Shown piece by piece: positions 42,025 to 54,234 of a DNA stretch of 64,000 nt (the stretch's first letter is position 1; every line of letters starts with the position of its first letter). The notes beneath the pieces are model-generated. The model was given only the letters and a program-made list of their open reading frames with translations, was not told where the DNA came from and searched no databases. The position numbers and the translations under genes are program-made. The stretch covers positions 186,001-250,000 of the forward strand of contig JAJEKV010000329.1 of the NCBI GenBank assembly GCA_021234155.1, given 5' to 3'. The stretch is from Isoetes taiwanensis. Lineage: Eukaryota > Streptophyta > Lycopodiopsida > Isoetales > Isoetaceae.

Positions 42025-44640
42025 CTACATGAATAACCACCATTGATGCTAGAAACTATGTAATAAACTAATATCGGTTTTAGTAAACCACGCTATAACA
42101 AAAAATCAACATGAATAACCACGTACTAGTTATAAAAACCACTATGTTATGTGGTTTTTATTAACAATGAAAATTTTAACATAAAAAATCACATTTATAG
42201 TGGTTTTTTAGTGGTTTATTATAGTGGTTAAATTTTTGGGTGCCTTGTGCTTGGTCTAGCAAATTTGCAGCTCAATGCCCCATAGCTACGTGGAAAGCAA
42301 GGGCCAATTCAACACCGTGGAAGCTTCTCTACGACTTGCAGGACCCTGATTACAATGTAGAAGAAACCGTGGCCATTAGCAAATGTCAATAGCTGCAGTA
42401 TTGGCATGTTAAAATGGATCTATATAAGGCAAACATGGCAAGCTATACTTCAGAAATCAGTATCGAAACCCCGCACCACTGAAAAAGCAATCCAACATCA
42501 AGGTTGTTCAAAGCCTGAAACAAAATTTGGAAATGCCTGAGAATCTATATTTTACGATTATCAGGTTATTCAAGAAAATTGCATGGACTTATCAATGCAG
42601 GATCTAGATCTATTTCTTGCTGCAATCACAATAATTGGTTTATCTTTCTTGGATCCAAGACCATCCTGCATGTGTGTGTACCTGCAATAAGGGAGCAAAA
42701 GTTAATCAACTTTAAGGAAATACTCTAATGGATATCGGATTAGGCTTACATTAACTCCTTCTTTGATTATTCTTTTATACTTTTGTCCGGAATTTACAGC
42801 ATTTTTCCTGGTTTTTCAAACTCCTTTTTCTACTTCTTTTTTTCTTTTTATTATTATTTGAAATTCAGGTATTTATTAAGAAGATTGCCGTTTAACTGCT
42901 TATAGGGACTTTTATGGTCGTATTGGATAATATGATGCTCCAAGATGAACAAATATAAGCTCGATAATATGCCTCTGTGCATTCCACAGACTTCGAATAA
43001 GCATCCAGATGCTCTTGCAATTAGTTAGGCGAGTTTGAAACGTTACATCTTGAAGTATTTCGTGCTTCTGCTATTGCCAATCAAAAATGATGCCAGTACT
43101 ATTAATTGCTACACTTCCTATAAGCTGGTTTTTTCACGTTTTTGTGGAAAGTTCTCTTCATATGTCTAGGCTATACTACATTTACTGCCGCTGAGCAATT
43201 TCTTTGGAAGGTGGAGTGCAATTGCACCAAACAGTATTGGAGCACCAAGCCCAACCAAAACTGGCATCGCCATACCAATATTTTTTAGCAGCTTTTGGAG
43301 GATGGCTAATCGATGTACTGATAGAGGTAACTATAAGATTTCAACAGATTATAGCTACGGAATATTCACCTGGTAATATCCACAGCAAGAATGACTGTTG
43401 TGCTATGCCAGATTGATGAGAGCAACAACGTCGAATTGGTTCACGTCCTAAGCATATGAGCTGTAGCCACTACACATCTGATGACCACTCCATTCAACTT
43501 AATTAGTTACATACCTTAATTGCTACAAAGGTAGCAGATGTATTATGAAGTTTTCATATGGAGATCCTATAATCACCATTCGTGTGATTTTCAAATCAAA
43601 CTGGTCATGGATGTCCTATACTTCTCATTTATGTGATTTCCAAATCAAACTAGTAGTTTTAGTCAATACATAAGTTGACACAAAACATCACATGTTGAAA
43701 GTTGGAAGGTTAAAAATCTCTAAATAAAAAACATACCTTCAAATATGTCCTCCAAGCAAAAAGTTTTCTACGCAATCAATGCCATTGCCCGAAGTTTAGA
43801 TGGCTGACAATTGTTGTATACATGTATGTGTGTGTCTCAGTTCCTTGTCTGCACCAATAGGCAAGGGAAAATTGATTATAAGCAATATAAGTGCAGCAAG
43901 ACTCTGACCTAGAGTTTTATCTATTCATATGCAATTGGAAAATAATAGCAGATCAAATGCAACAACAATAAAATTGCAATTTGAAGACAAACAACAACTA
44001 TTATGTTACACATTATTAACAAAGAAACAAAAGCAATTCAAGATGTAGAATAGTCAAATTCACATGAAGGAGGGTCGTTCAACTGTTGAGCCATTCGTAG
44101 CAGTAATAGATTAGACTATCCAAGGCAATATCAACCCATGCTCATGGAGAATGGAAGAGATATTGATCATAGACAACCTCTTGGAATGCGTAACTGAGCC
44201 AATAGAATAGATACCTCAACAATTTGTTGCATCCACCATAGGCGACCTTTTGGGAATGTGGATAATTGAGCCAATAGAAAAGATTCGCCGGCTTGTTTAT
44301 AAGTTTCTTCAGCCTAGGAAAAAAGATAAAACATTTAATCCTTCTTATCCAATGGAATCTGAGATGAAGCCCAGAAACCACAAAAGATATGAGATGGAGC
44401 CCAGAAACCACAAAAGACATAAGGTATCTCAGAATTTAAATAAATTAGTCGCATCCTTTAAACCTGAATTTGCAAGCTTAAGCGCATAATGTCATGTGTG
44501 CATGCCCATATAGTTTAATGATAGATAGGCTTGTCATTCATCACAGCAGCAGTATACAATGTTTGGAAGAGAGAGGGGTAGCCGACCATAGGAACAATAT
44601 CGGACTACCCCATAAGAAAATATGCCAAGGCAATATAGAA
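42025..44640. other. AT-rich spacer, no recognised gene
   Basis: The first 220 bp are rich in AACCAC and GTGGTTT words. At 43200-43310 the minus strand reads KLLKNIGMAMPVLVGLGAPI, then LFGAIALHLPKK, a hydrophobic, protein-like stretch of about 40 residues that I cannot assign. A duplicated ATGGAGCCCAGAAACCACAA occurs near 44370-44410. Confidence 0.4.
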
Positions 44641-44659
44641 GGGCAATGGCGACAACTTC

Positions 44660-44715
44660 TCATCGGGATAAAAAAACCCCGCCCTTTCGGGTTTTCGAGG
44701 AAAACCCTAATGAGA
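44660..44715 (+). repeat. LINE 3'-UTR-like palindrome segment
   Basis: GGGATAAAAAAACCCC, then CGGGTTTTCGAGGAAAACCC (44688-44707), matches the 3' UTR structure of the LINE copies at 24393-24413 and 26358-26378. Confidence 0.65.
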
Positions 44716-45029
44716 AATGGTCGCCACCAACCTCGAATGTGTTGCCTGGAGAACGAGAGAAAAACGGACGAAAAGCCGTTTAACTAACATAGAGCACGAC
44801 CCCGCATAATGGTGAAAAACCCAAAGGTAACGAAGAGGAGGACTAACGAACGCCGACAGTCCCCAAAGAATGGGCGGAATATACGAAAATCTGCAAGACC
44901 CATGAACTCCCAAAAAAACACCCGTAACGGTTAGAACCACAAAACAAGCATAGCCATAAAAAGAAGCTGGATCAACAAAGGACCGAAGAGACGAGAAATA
45001 AAAATAGGTAGAAAGAACATAACAGGAAA

Positions 45030-45205
45030 AGATGGCATCACCCATAGGGTGGAAAAAGCATCACCCAGCGGGTGGAAAATCACTATATCAAAATATGCCT
45101 CACCCTCAAGGTGGAAATAAATAGCATCGCCCACAGGTGGAGAATAACCCAGTAGAATTTGAAGGAAACAACAACATGGAAAAGCCACACCCACAGGTGG
45201 GGAAC
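45030..45205. repeat. Array of CACCC...GGGTGG mini-hairpins
   Basis: Five short inverted repeats, such as CATCACCCATAGGGTGG, CATCACCCAGCGGGTGG, CCTCACCCTCAAGGTGG, CATCGCCCACAGGTGG and CACACCCACAGGTGG, occur in 176 bp with A-rich spacers of variable length. Confidence 0.75.
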
Positions 45206-45540
45206 ACAAAAGTGCATGAACAAATAAAAATATATAAATGAAAAAGAGGTATATGCCCACGTAGCAAGGGGGGGGAAAGGGGGGGAAGCTACGAGAAATA
45301 ATGTTTTCCTTCGTTTCACCGAATAGAAGGAAAACTAGATTCTAGAACTACAATGCGGTTAGAAGGTAGTTATTTTGTCTTCTTCCTAGCTCTATTTAGC
45401 ATCTTTATCGTCCCTTTCTTCCTTCATCAGCCTTCATAGCATCTCCGTTTCCTTTTTCCTGCGTTTTGGCCATATTCCTGCCTCACGGTACTGCTTTCTT
45501 TGTCTTGGAAGTTGCTGCCGGTACATCCGGCCTGCTTGCT

Positions 45541-46092
45541 ATGGCCCCAAAGTCTGGTGCTATAAAGTTCGGGAAGAGACGTGCATCTGATTCCTCTGGG
45601 CATGTTCCGGCATGGCTTCAAGCCATGGAGGGCAGATTGGAAGCGAAGTTTGATAATCTGAGCGGCCTTATGGAGAGCAGGTTGCAGGCTAAGTTTGATG
45701 ATCTGAGTAGCTCAAGGGCAGAAATGTTTACGGCACTGGAGGCCAAGGTTTCATCTCTGCAGGAAGAGATCCAACAGAGGAGCAAGAAAGTAAGAGCCCC
45801 TCTCTTGAAATATTACGAAAATATGAAACAATATGATGTCTGGAATAAGTTGGAGGACTGTTTTCTAGATTTAGAGAGCCACTTACGGTCGCTCAAATCC
45901 CTGGACGCAACAGCCGAAGTCATCATTGCTAGAGGTAAGTTTTTGATTTCTAACAGGAAAGACATAATTTGCATCAGGGATAGGGAGGGGCCAAGAGTTG
46001 CAGACTTCTATGAGATGGGGGATTTTACCCTTTGCAATTTGAAAAACGGCTCAAAGATAGGGCTAGATGGATCTGTGGTCACTCTGTCTTAA
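45541..46092 (+). CDS. Intact coiled-coil protein of unknown identity
   Basis: The frame runs from an upstream ATG at 45466. I prefer the ATG at 45541 (MAPKSGAIKFGKRRAS), because the intervening residues look like read-through of a T/C-rich leader. Residues about 20-85 form heptad-like repeats with three related segments (MEGRLEAKFDNLSG, MESRLQAKFDDLSS, MFTALEAKVSSLQEE), predicting a long coiled coil. The C-terminal part contains YDVWNKLEDCFLDLESHLRS, then KDIICIRDREGPRVADFYEM, and ends in a stop at 46092. There is no signal peptide or membrane segment. It has the layout of a retroelement ORF1/Gag-like protein (basic start, coiled coil, compact C-terminal domain), but no zinc knuckle is visible and it may be a small host protein. 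It is one of the few uninterrupted frames over 180 codons here. Confidence 0.55.
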   Translation: MAPKSGAIKFGKRRASDSSGHVPAWLQAMEGRLEAKFDNLSGLMESRLQAKFDDLSSSRAEMFTALEAKVSSLQEEIQQRSKKVRAPLLKYYENMKQYDVWNKLEDCFLDLESHLRSLKSLDATAEVIIARGKFLISNRKDIICIRDREGPRVADFYEMGDFTLCNLKNGSKIGLDGSVVTLS

Positions 46093-47502
46093 GGCTCAGT
46101 ATGTTTTGCTAATTTATAAAACCTGTTCTGATTATTCGGTTGGTTTCTTGTGGTTCAGTCGTTCTGCTTAATGCTGCTCAGTTGTTGGTTGGTTGAGAAG
46201 TGAAATTGTTTGTTTTATTCTTAATAAGAGACAAAGTTTCGGGAAGTGGGTTGCTAAATGGTGGTTTCTGGTTGAGTTTCTCAGAGTTTGTTTCTTTATC
46301 AATTTTTGTACTGCCAATGCTCGTGTCTACCTTGGCTGCACTTGTGCTCTTGTTTCACTTAATTGCCAGGTTATGTACTCAGCCTACCTTAGCTGCGGGC
46401 GGTTTGATGACCCAAAATTGTTGGCAGGGAGGGCAGTCATATCCAAAGATCTGTGATAAAAGAAAAACCCCTTTTACCATGTTTCGTCTGTGTTTTCCGG
46501 CCTGTTTCATTTAACCTACCTAACCTACCTAAGAGCTCTGTATTTCGGATTTGAGGACTTCGAACCCTGGAGTCAAGCGGGAAACGTGCCAAACCGTGCA
46601 AGACCTAGGAATCGTCTTTCGGCTCTGCGCTTTTCTTCATTCATATATCTCCTTGGTGCGCGTCAGGTGACAAACAATGGAATTAGACCACATAATATTA
46701 TCATGTAGTTTCCACCTATTAATACTGAATTGCATTGGCACCGTTTCACCATTTGGAAGGGGCCTTTCTCTTTATCAAAATTACATTTGCAAATTGATAC
46801 ATACAAGCAGCAACTTCACGGAACCTCTATAAGCTTCCAACGGAAGAGAATTGGTTTATAAAATTACATTTAATAACCACCTATGGTCCTCGCCACCCTG
46901 ACCTAGGAGGGATTGAATTTATCCAAGGCGCTTGATATTGAGGTCTCAGCAATTCACATATATTTACATATTACTCTTTTCAGCTTTATTCATACACTCA
47001 TAATAATTTTTATATATTGCTTCGTTAGTACACATTGGATTGCATGTTTACATGTGAATATGGTTTTATTTTAAAGCATTGTGTCTCCTAATGCTCATTT
47101 AATTCGAAAGCATAGTGTTTTCTGAATGCTGTGAACTATGGAGTGCATCATTTTTCCAGTGTTTTACGGAGTCTGTTATAACCATACTGGATGGTGATTG
47201 TTACTTTATGATGTTGTGGCTCGAACGTTATATTTGTTGGGTGTTTATATATGGTTACTTTGGTGTGCCGAAGTAAGCAGAAAAGTTGTTTTACCTTGGG
47301 CTTTGTATCTTCCAACCTTATTTCATCATAGATATTTTTGCCCTTTTTCTCTTTGCCATTGGTGTGTGCATATTCTCTAAGAACAATTTTTTCTTTGGGA
47401 TTTTTGGAGAGTATGTGGTCTTCTATGTTACCCAATTGTTTAGGCCTTGGCCATTTCTTATGATCAGCATTCTTGTCTGTTCTGTCCCATAGTAGTTCTA
47501 AA
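46093..47502. other. Downstream spacer, no recognised gene
   Basis: T-rich sequence with short frames only. CCTACCTAACCTACCTAA occurs near 46514. Confidence 0.45.
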
Positions 47503-47615
47503 ACGAAGAATGCTGCTGTGAGAAGACGCCGATAACCAGGCGGAAAACGACAATGGCCTAATATAGGCGCTCGTCCTTTCCCAGAATGGCGATCCGATGG
47601 CTCGGATCGATGGGA
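47503..47615 (-). repeat. Element end repeat R, recombinase-proximal copy
   Basis: This contains GAAGAATGCTGCTGTGAGAA, then CGACAATGGCCTAATATAGG and CGATCCGATGGCTCGGATCG. It matches 49277-49392 with about four differences. Confidence 0.85.
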
Positions 47616-47628
47616 TTCTGGGAAAGGA
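47574..47628 (-). other. Hairpin with conserved loop beside the recombinase
   Basis: The stems are TCCTTTCCCAGAAT (47574-47587) and ATTCTGGGAAAGGA (47615-47628). The loop is GATCCGATGGCTCGGATCGA, itself a smaller palindrome. Confidence 0.85.
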
Positions 47629-47674
47629 CTCGCGAGAGACACAAAACCGGCCGACTACCAAAGGACTTCCTCCA

Positions 47675-47956
47675 CTATAAGCCCAGCCGCCGCGACACCT
47701 CCAAGTGTTGAGTCGGATCGCGAAGCACATAGCGAGAGTGAGAAGAAGAAGAGCGCCAGCGACCGTGAGCACGCGCAGCCTCATGTGGAACTCCCCGAGC
47801 AGCAGCTGCTGAAGCTCCTCCGCGACGAGCCGAATGAGTACCATATTGGGATGGATTTAAGCCGATAGCCAGAAGACACTCCCGCCACGGAAAGATAAGC
47901 CAACTGCGAATAAGACAAAGTGGAACTAACGAAAACAAAGAATCTCCCAAATCCAT
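47675..47956 (-). pseudogene. Tyrosine recombinase, catalytic C-terminal fragment
   Basis: The frame reads FPWRECLLAIGLNPSQYGTH and SARRGGASAAAARGVPHEA, then HGRWRSSSSHSRYV, and stops soon after (EVSRRLGL). It contains the HxxR motif (HSAR), the HGRW block (His/Trp position) and the nucleophile Tyr in RYV with normal spacing. These residues cut and rejoin DNA through a 3'-phosphotyrosine. The N-terminal half with the first catalytic Arg is missing, replaced upstream by duplicated, T-rich sequence. GC content is higher than in the neighbourhood. The family is clear; whether it came from a DIRS-like retroelement or a Crypton cannot be told from this fragment. Confidence 0.78.
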
Positions 47957-48352
47957 AAAAATGGTACACCTACAACATCACCCATCACCGATGTTCAAGA
48001 ACACAGAATGCAACTTCGTGAAGCAACAAAATAATTGCGCTAATATAGAATGTGCCGAAGATAATACCCCATGCACAATAACTCAATATATGCCACATCT
48101 AGAGAAAGATAAGCATCAAAAAGAAAAAATGATCCATTAGAAACCCCTGTCACTAGAAAGCCAACGAGGGAATATACATGCTAAAGGAAATGAAAACACA
48201 ATGAGGATGAAATGGTACATATTGTAAGCAAAACTATTCACGGAAAGATAAGCCAATCATGAAGTAAGACAAAGTGGAGCTAACGAAAACAAAGAATCTC
48301 CCAAATCCATAAAAATGGTACACCTAACAACATCACCCATCACCAATGTGCA
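47886..48352. repeat. Internal direct duplication
   Basis: ACGGAAAGATAAGCCAA through ACATCACCCATCACC occurs at about 47886-47999 and 48239-48352, with few differences. Confidence 0.85.
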
Positions 48353-48536
48353 AGCACACAGTGCCCTGGATGATCATGCCAAAAAGAAAAAAATGTTAAA
48401 CTAAAGCCCAAATATGCAAATCCAAGGATAGGTCCAAAACCAAATACATAATATACATATAAGAAATTTAGCCACAAAGGACAAAACACTTTAATGGGAC
48501 AGAAAAGGACTCAGAAAATTTAAGTGGAACGACAAT

Positions 48537-48730
<194 letters not shown>

Positions 48731-49276
48731 TTTTGGAGGCAAACCCGAGAAGAGAAAGTTGTGATGTCGCCATAGAAGAGCCCGAAAGGATCAAAGTGGG
48801 CCAGGTTGACAAAAGAGCGGAGATGGTCATGGGCAGGACAGTTGTGTGGAAGGAAGAGTGGAGAGAGCGAAGACGACAGCAAGGTGAATCAAAATCAAAT
48901 CGAAATCCCAAGCGCAAGGTAGAACTCCAAGTCAAGAATGAGGAGAAGTGCCCCAACCCCTCCCCAAGATCCAGCCAGAGATACCTGCAGAAAAACATCG
49001 AAGGAGCACTACTAGATCATGACAGGAAGAGGTTGTAGACTAGGTAAAGTGACGGATTTTTTTTTTGTAGGCAAGCTTTTTTTCATTTTCTATTGATAGA
49101 CGGATTAAAAATAAAGCTAGGGCCATATATAGGGTCTGAAATACTAAAGCAAAAAACAATAGTGGACATGATAAATGAACCAAAAACACAATGACAATCG
49201 GAAGGGACATGATAGAAAAATAAGAACGCATGTTGAAATGTAAAATATAAAAGAACGCCTAAAGAAGAACTACGAG

Positions 49277-49392
49277 AACGAAGAATGCTGCTGTGAGAAG
49301 ACTCCGATAACCAGGCAGAAAACGACAATGGCCTAATATAGGCGCTCGTCCTTTCCCAGAATAGCGATCCGATGGCTCGGATCGATGGGATA
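49277..49392 (-). repeat. Element end repeat R, distal copy
   Basis: This is the second copy. Similarity stops exactly after CGATCGATGGGAT-type sequence, that is, at the end of the hairpin loop, leaving one stem arm only. Confidence 0.85.
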
Positions 49393-51811
49393 TCTAACCT
49401 CCGGCTAAGAAGGAAGAGCTTACTTAATGAATTCCTTCAGATAACAAAGATATAGCTCAAAAAAGCTTAAGCACAGACAAAAAAAAATATCTGAGCATGC
49501 GCAAATGCATGGGCCATAAATGAACAAATGCTCATCATCAATGCATGTTTCACCTTTTTATCAGCCTTCTAAATGTATATGCCATCAATTATGAATTGAT
49601 TGTACCTGCTAGCAAAACAAAAAAAATGGATGTTAAGCAAGTAGATGAACAGAGAAATGGGAATGCAGATGTAGTGCACATATGGATATGCAGATGTAAT
49701 GCAAGGAATCCAAGACAAATCATAAAAATAACTAAGAGGGTTCGTGACTCATTGCAAGGAGACAATCTGGCAAATATCATTCCAAATACATGTACATAGA
49801 GGAGAGACAATGCATACATATAAGCGAATTGAAATACAGGATAAAAAATTAACTACGAAGGTTCAATGACTGCAAACAATATTTCCCCTGGTGTGCTGCA
49901 ATCCCCTCAAGCTATAGCAGCTCTAACAACAGCAGCAATCGTGAGCCCAGCAACCACACCAGATCCTGTGGCACTTAACGCGAGCTCCAAGCACTCCAAC
50001 AATAGCTCCAGCTCCCATGGCTACAACCAAGGAAATGGAAAACCAGCTTCCATACCTGCAAAGAATGAATATCTAATGATCATAAAGAAGCCTTGGACGC
50101 TTCATCGTTCAAAAGCTCACCCGGATGCCATAAATCCATTGGCCAGACTACTGTTACTGTCGGACAAACTTCTAAGCTTCCAATCAAAACCAGAATTTAG
50201 GACAAAGAGCAAATATGCTCGCAACCAGAATTTAGGACAAAAAGCAAATATGCTCGCAATCTCAATTTATGGCACAGAGCAAATATAGAGATTGTAGACA
50301 CATGTAATGATGGGAAAAATTTAGAGATATGAATCATAGCAGCTTAGAAAGAGCAAATATGGAGATTGTAGAAACGTCTAACGGTGAAAATGATGCTCAT
50401 AGAAGTAATCAATAAAAATTTGAAACACATCTTACCTACATCACCTAACTTCTGGTAGGATATGATTTATGTTCGAATACCAATTTGCATGAAAATGCCA
50501 AACAAATCCCTTCTTCAAAAGGATTCTCTTTCGAATCTAAATTAGCCAACTACCAAATTAGCCGATTAGACTCTGTTAATCCAAGCAGTGGAGGGAATTG
50601 CATGCCATCTATTCCAAGCAGTGGCCGGAACCGCATGCCATATGTTTGAAAGTAAACTCCAAATTCCAGAGTAAACTCCAGTGCAGGCATTCAGGTATGT
50701 TGAGCTTTCATGGCATGCATGCACGACACCTGCGATCATCCCAAAAAGGAATCGTCCACAGCCAAACCCCAATCCCGAAGCCATACCAAGGTCTGAGTTT
50801 TGGTTTTCTGATTTTTGGGTCAACGGAAAGTGTTTTTGGAGCCAAAAATCCCCAAACCTTAGAAAAACTTGCCGGAAAAAAAAATCCAAAAAGTTTTCCA
50901 CTTGCCGGGAAAACCAAATTTAAACAATAGATAGATTTGGAAGATGTTGGGCTATCAAGGCATTTAATTATAGTGACAAAAGAGTCATCAAATAGACCTT
51001 CTTAATTGGCTTTGTGTCATTTTTCCTTCTTCTTTTGAGTTGTTTCTTCTATCACATTGGCTTATGGTTAAATCTTTTCAGTCTTTTAGTTTATTGCAGA
51101 TGAGATGACATTGTACTATGCATGTATCCATGATCTCAAGGTACCTTAGAGAGTATGGGATGACTATCCAGCTTCAACTTTATTCTTTACGGGGGCAAAT
51201 GCAACATGCTTTAAGGTAGGTGACACAAACTCTATTTATGCAGAATTTATCTTTTTGTAGCACTTATTTGTGTGATAAATTCTTTTGAAAATGACTAGAA
51301 ATTTACTTCAAGATTATGTTGGATGCTGCAATATTTGAGTATGATGATAATTCTAAACTCCATCTCAAAATTTCAGCATGAATTCACCTTTGGCATCTAC
51401 AATGTTGTAGACGATTTATTTGTCGCACCACCAATCAGCCCGAAGCTCTATTTTGAATACATCGCAAGTTTTATTGGATGCTCGATTTCTGAGATTGTTA
51501 TTGGGGATTGTGCAAAGTTTATAAATTAGCCTCAACTTTATTGGATGCTTGATTTCAAAGATTGCTATTGTGGATTGTGAAAAGTTTATACTTCCATAAA
51601 GATGTTGGATTTCATTTATATAATTTGGAATAGATCTCCCTTTTTTGCAAGCATTATAAAGTTGGACCTAAATTGCAGTAGAACTACTACTGTTGTATGT
51701 GTATCTTCACAATTTTTTTATTTTTTTGATATTCTTGCAATGCTATGCAAAATAATTTATCCAAATATATTTATTGATATCTGAAGAAGCAATTCTTTTT
51801 GTGTATATGTA
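49393..51811. other. Spacer, no recognised gene
   Basis: AT-rich. On the minus strand at 49885-50060 a protein-like segment occurs in two frames (VVAMGAGAIVGVLGA, then ALSATGSGVVAGLTIAAVVR), preceded by an acceptor-like TTTGCAG near 50060. It suggests a hydrophobic exon but I do not recognise it. A GAATTTAGGACAAA motif is duplicated near 50190-50240. Confidence 0.4.
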
Positions 51812-52000
51812 GCATAATAACAAGGGGTTTTCTTTGTGTTTTTGTACGCTTTTCACAAAGGTTTTCCTAAGATTTCATGGCGTATTCGAATGGATGTACT
51901 AATGCGTACATCTAGAGTGCACCATTTCTTAGTCGTTGATTTAACTTTTTTTTTTCAATGGTCCAACATCCAAGGGCTCACAACAAAAGCCCTCTTTTTT
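51812..52000 (-). repeat. Dispersed repeat D, partial copy
   Basis: This matches the end of repeat D (28700-28905, inverted): GTAGCATAATAACAAGGGGT to AGTGCACCATTTCTTAG and the poly(T) block. It is more diverged than the 54640-55580 copy. Confidence 0.8.
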
Positions 52001-52102
52001 TTAGTTGCCATTTTCAGGATTTTGCATGCAAGCATCGTGCCATCATGTTTTAGGGTTATTTTAGGGTAAGTAAGAAAGAAGGCAAGAATCGAAAGCAATA
52101 CA

Positions 52103-52390
52103 ATGCTGCAGGGTTCGAACATGCTAGCCAGTTCCGCATTTTTTGAGAAGTCGGGCTTTAACAGTAGGCAACGCGTAAAAAGATCTGGAATTCCTCCTTT
52201 CGGCGAAATGAGCAGGGTCCGATTCGTTAGAAGAGAATACACAAATGTTAAAGCGATGGTCAGAGAATCAGCAGCTTGGATTGTATGGTCGTTTTCTATA
52301 TACATACTTGAAATCCTTGATCTGGTTGCGGGAAACCTCAGTTTAGACCTCAAAATCGAGGGGGATGTAGCTTGCATTGGCGTTCCTTGA
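52103..52390 (+). CDS. Possible N-terminal exon with transit-peptide-like composition
   Basis: A 95-codon frame starts MLQGSNMLASSAFFEKSGFN and continues with Ser, Arg and Val-rich sequence (RVRFVRREYTNVKAMVRES), a composition typical of plastid transit peptides, then a hydrophobic stretch (IYILEILDLVAGNLSLDL). A second frame follows (52377-52577) with an acidic segment, DEEDDEVSS. No conserved domain is visible. It could be the 5' exon of a nuclear gene for a plastid protein, or chance. There is no sign of the rest of such a gene before the PPR remnant at 53.5 kb. Confidence 0.25.
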   Translation: MLQGSNMLASSAFFEKSGFNSRQRVKRSGIPPFGEMSRVRFVRREYTNVKAMVRESAAWIVWSFSIYILEILDLVAGNLSLDLKIEGDVACIGVP

Positions 52391-52577
52391 ATGCTTTTGC
52401 ATTTTTAATGCTTGCATAGGCTCTAAACTGCAGCGGCGAGGTGATCCTGCCTTGATTTCTGGGGTTACCATGGAGCTAGGCTACCAGGACGAAGAAGATG
52501 ATGAGGTTAGTAGCTCTGCCCATTATTTTCTCTTCTCTCAAGCATTTCTTCCCCTAATGCATCAGATTGCAACATAA

Positions 52578-53515
52578 AACGCCAAGATTGGGCTCTTTTC
52601 GATCTGCCTTTAGGTTTAGGATCTTACTTTTTTGTGCCAATGCTCTCATCGGTTTTGCCCATTGGGTTTGGAAAACTAGTCCGCTCATAAAATAATAGGC
52701 TAAAAAGGGCCGGTGTCTGCGAACACTAAAGCAGAATCGAAATGATCTAACAACCGTTTCTTGGAGATGCGGAAATTGATGTACCATTTTGCTTAGTCTC
52801 ATCCAATTGAAGCATGAACTGTTAAATAACGAGTGTGTATTAGTGGGTACCATCGTTTTGCACATACTGATTTTGGTAATATGTTTCGGAGAGGATTTGA
52901 GTAAAGGAGCATCTTTTAATATTCCAAAGAAGAGAGGTCATGCTTTGTCTACTATAGATCATTGCGGTGAGAAAATACAATAACGATGTGCGTAAAAGGT
53001 AACCATGTTATACTTCCATTGCACATGGTATGAGTTTACTTGTCTTGCAAAATGAAGGGCCCTATCCTTGAAACAACATGCAAACTTGGTTTATGACCAT
53101 TATTAGGATGCAAACGATTTGCTAGTTACAGTTTGCGAAACATGCATAAATGGATTATTAAATGGGTCAACATCTGACAATCTAAAGTAGGAGGATTATG
53201 AGTCTTGCAAAGTAGGAGGATTATGAGTCTTGCATTTCAATCGGGTACATCTATATAATAAGATTTATTTGGATGCAATTCATATGCCATAATGAAGGTG
53301 ATAATTGGCTCTTTTAGGATGGCCATACAATGTACCGACCGATGGATGGTTGTGAGACAAAGATTTTCGCCGTGGTTTTTCTTTCTCGCCTTCTTTGTTT
53401 TTTGTGTCAAGTGCCTCATCCGGTAGGGCACTTTATAATGTTAGATATTTTCATCGTGGGTGCATTTTTTTTTCCTATATAATTTTGTTCAAGTTAGAAT
53501 GTCTGTTTGTTGTTA
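52578..53515. other. Spacer, no recognised gene
   Basis: AT-rich. A GTAGGAGGATTATGAGTCTTG unit is duplicated at about 53187-53235. Confidence 0.45.
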
Positions 53516-53519
53516 TCAA

Positions 53520-53990
53520 CAGAGATTGCTAAGGACTGAGCAACCAAGTGTGGTTGCACCAGCCAATCATGTCCTCAAAGATGATGCAGCAGCAGGTATG
53601 CCTATACCCAAAGACACTGTTTTGGGTCTTCTTCAAGAGTGCACAAAACTTCAAGACCTGGAAGTCAGCAGGCAGGTGTACAGTTTGATGGTTTATAATT
53701 CATTACATTCTGTTTCTCTCTTCTCAGACCATCTAATTCGATAAATTGGGGCATTGTATGTAAATTGGGTTGATAAATCAGGTTCCATTGTAAGGTTGAT
53801 GGTTTATAATTCATTACATTCTGTTTCTCTCTTGTCAGACCATCTAATTCGATAAATTGGGGCATGTGGAAGCCTTGTTGAAATAAATCAATCAGTCAGC
53901 AAGGTTTAACCCATTCTGGAGCAGAGAAAGTGCTTCAGACTTACAATGGAATGCCAATGCCAAATTGTGAACAACTTTCCCGGTTCAACT
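53520..53990 (+). pseudogene. PPR-repeat protein fragment
   Basis: The plus strand reads IPKDTVLGLLQECTKLQDLE, then VSRQVYSLMVYNSLHSVSLF, then SDHLIR, and after an interruption CGSLVEINQSV. This matches one PLS-type pentatricopeptide repeat array (typical form LLQACTKxxDLExGRQVHxxxV...LIRMFxxCGSLxEA), the class of organelle RNA-binding and editing factors. A stop follows HLIR, and a tandem duplication of about 111 bp (53690-53866) separates it from CGSL. The sequence is therefore inactivated. Upstream codons (MSVCCYQQRLLRTEQPSVVA) may be the protein start or intron. Only about 70 recognisable residues remain, against several hundred in a normal PPR protein. Confidence 0.65.
53690..53866 (+). 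repeat. Tandem duplication inside the PPR fragment
   Basis: TTGATGGTTTATAATTCATT to ATAAATTGGGGCAT occurs twice, offset by about 111 bp. Confidence 0.9.
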
Positions 53991-54234
53991 GGGCATCTTT
54001 TGGCATAGGGGACAGGCGTGGTGATTACACAAAATGTACTCATAGTTGTTTGCAATGGAAATAATTTGTTTGTCATGATGTTATTGTGCTTTTTAGTAAT
54101 TAATATTTATGCCCATGAAGTTTACCTATGTTTGCTTTAGTTAGGGCCGAAGGGCCCAAAAAAATTTTTAATATAACAATCAACACACAACTACCATTAA
54201 CATTATTAACACAAACCATTACATTTAACACATT

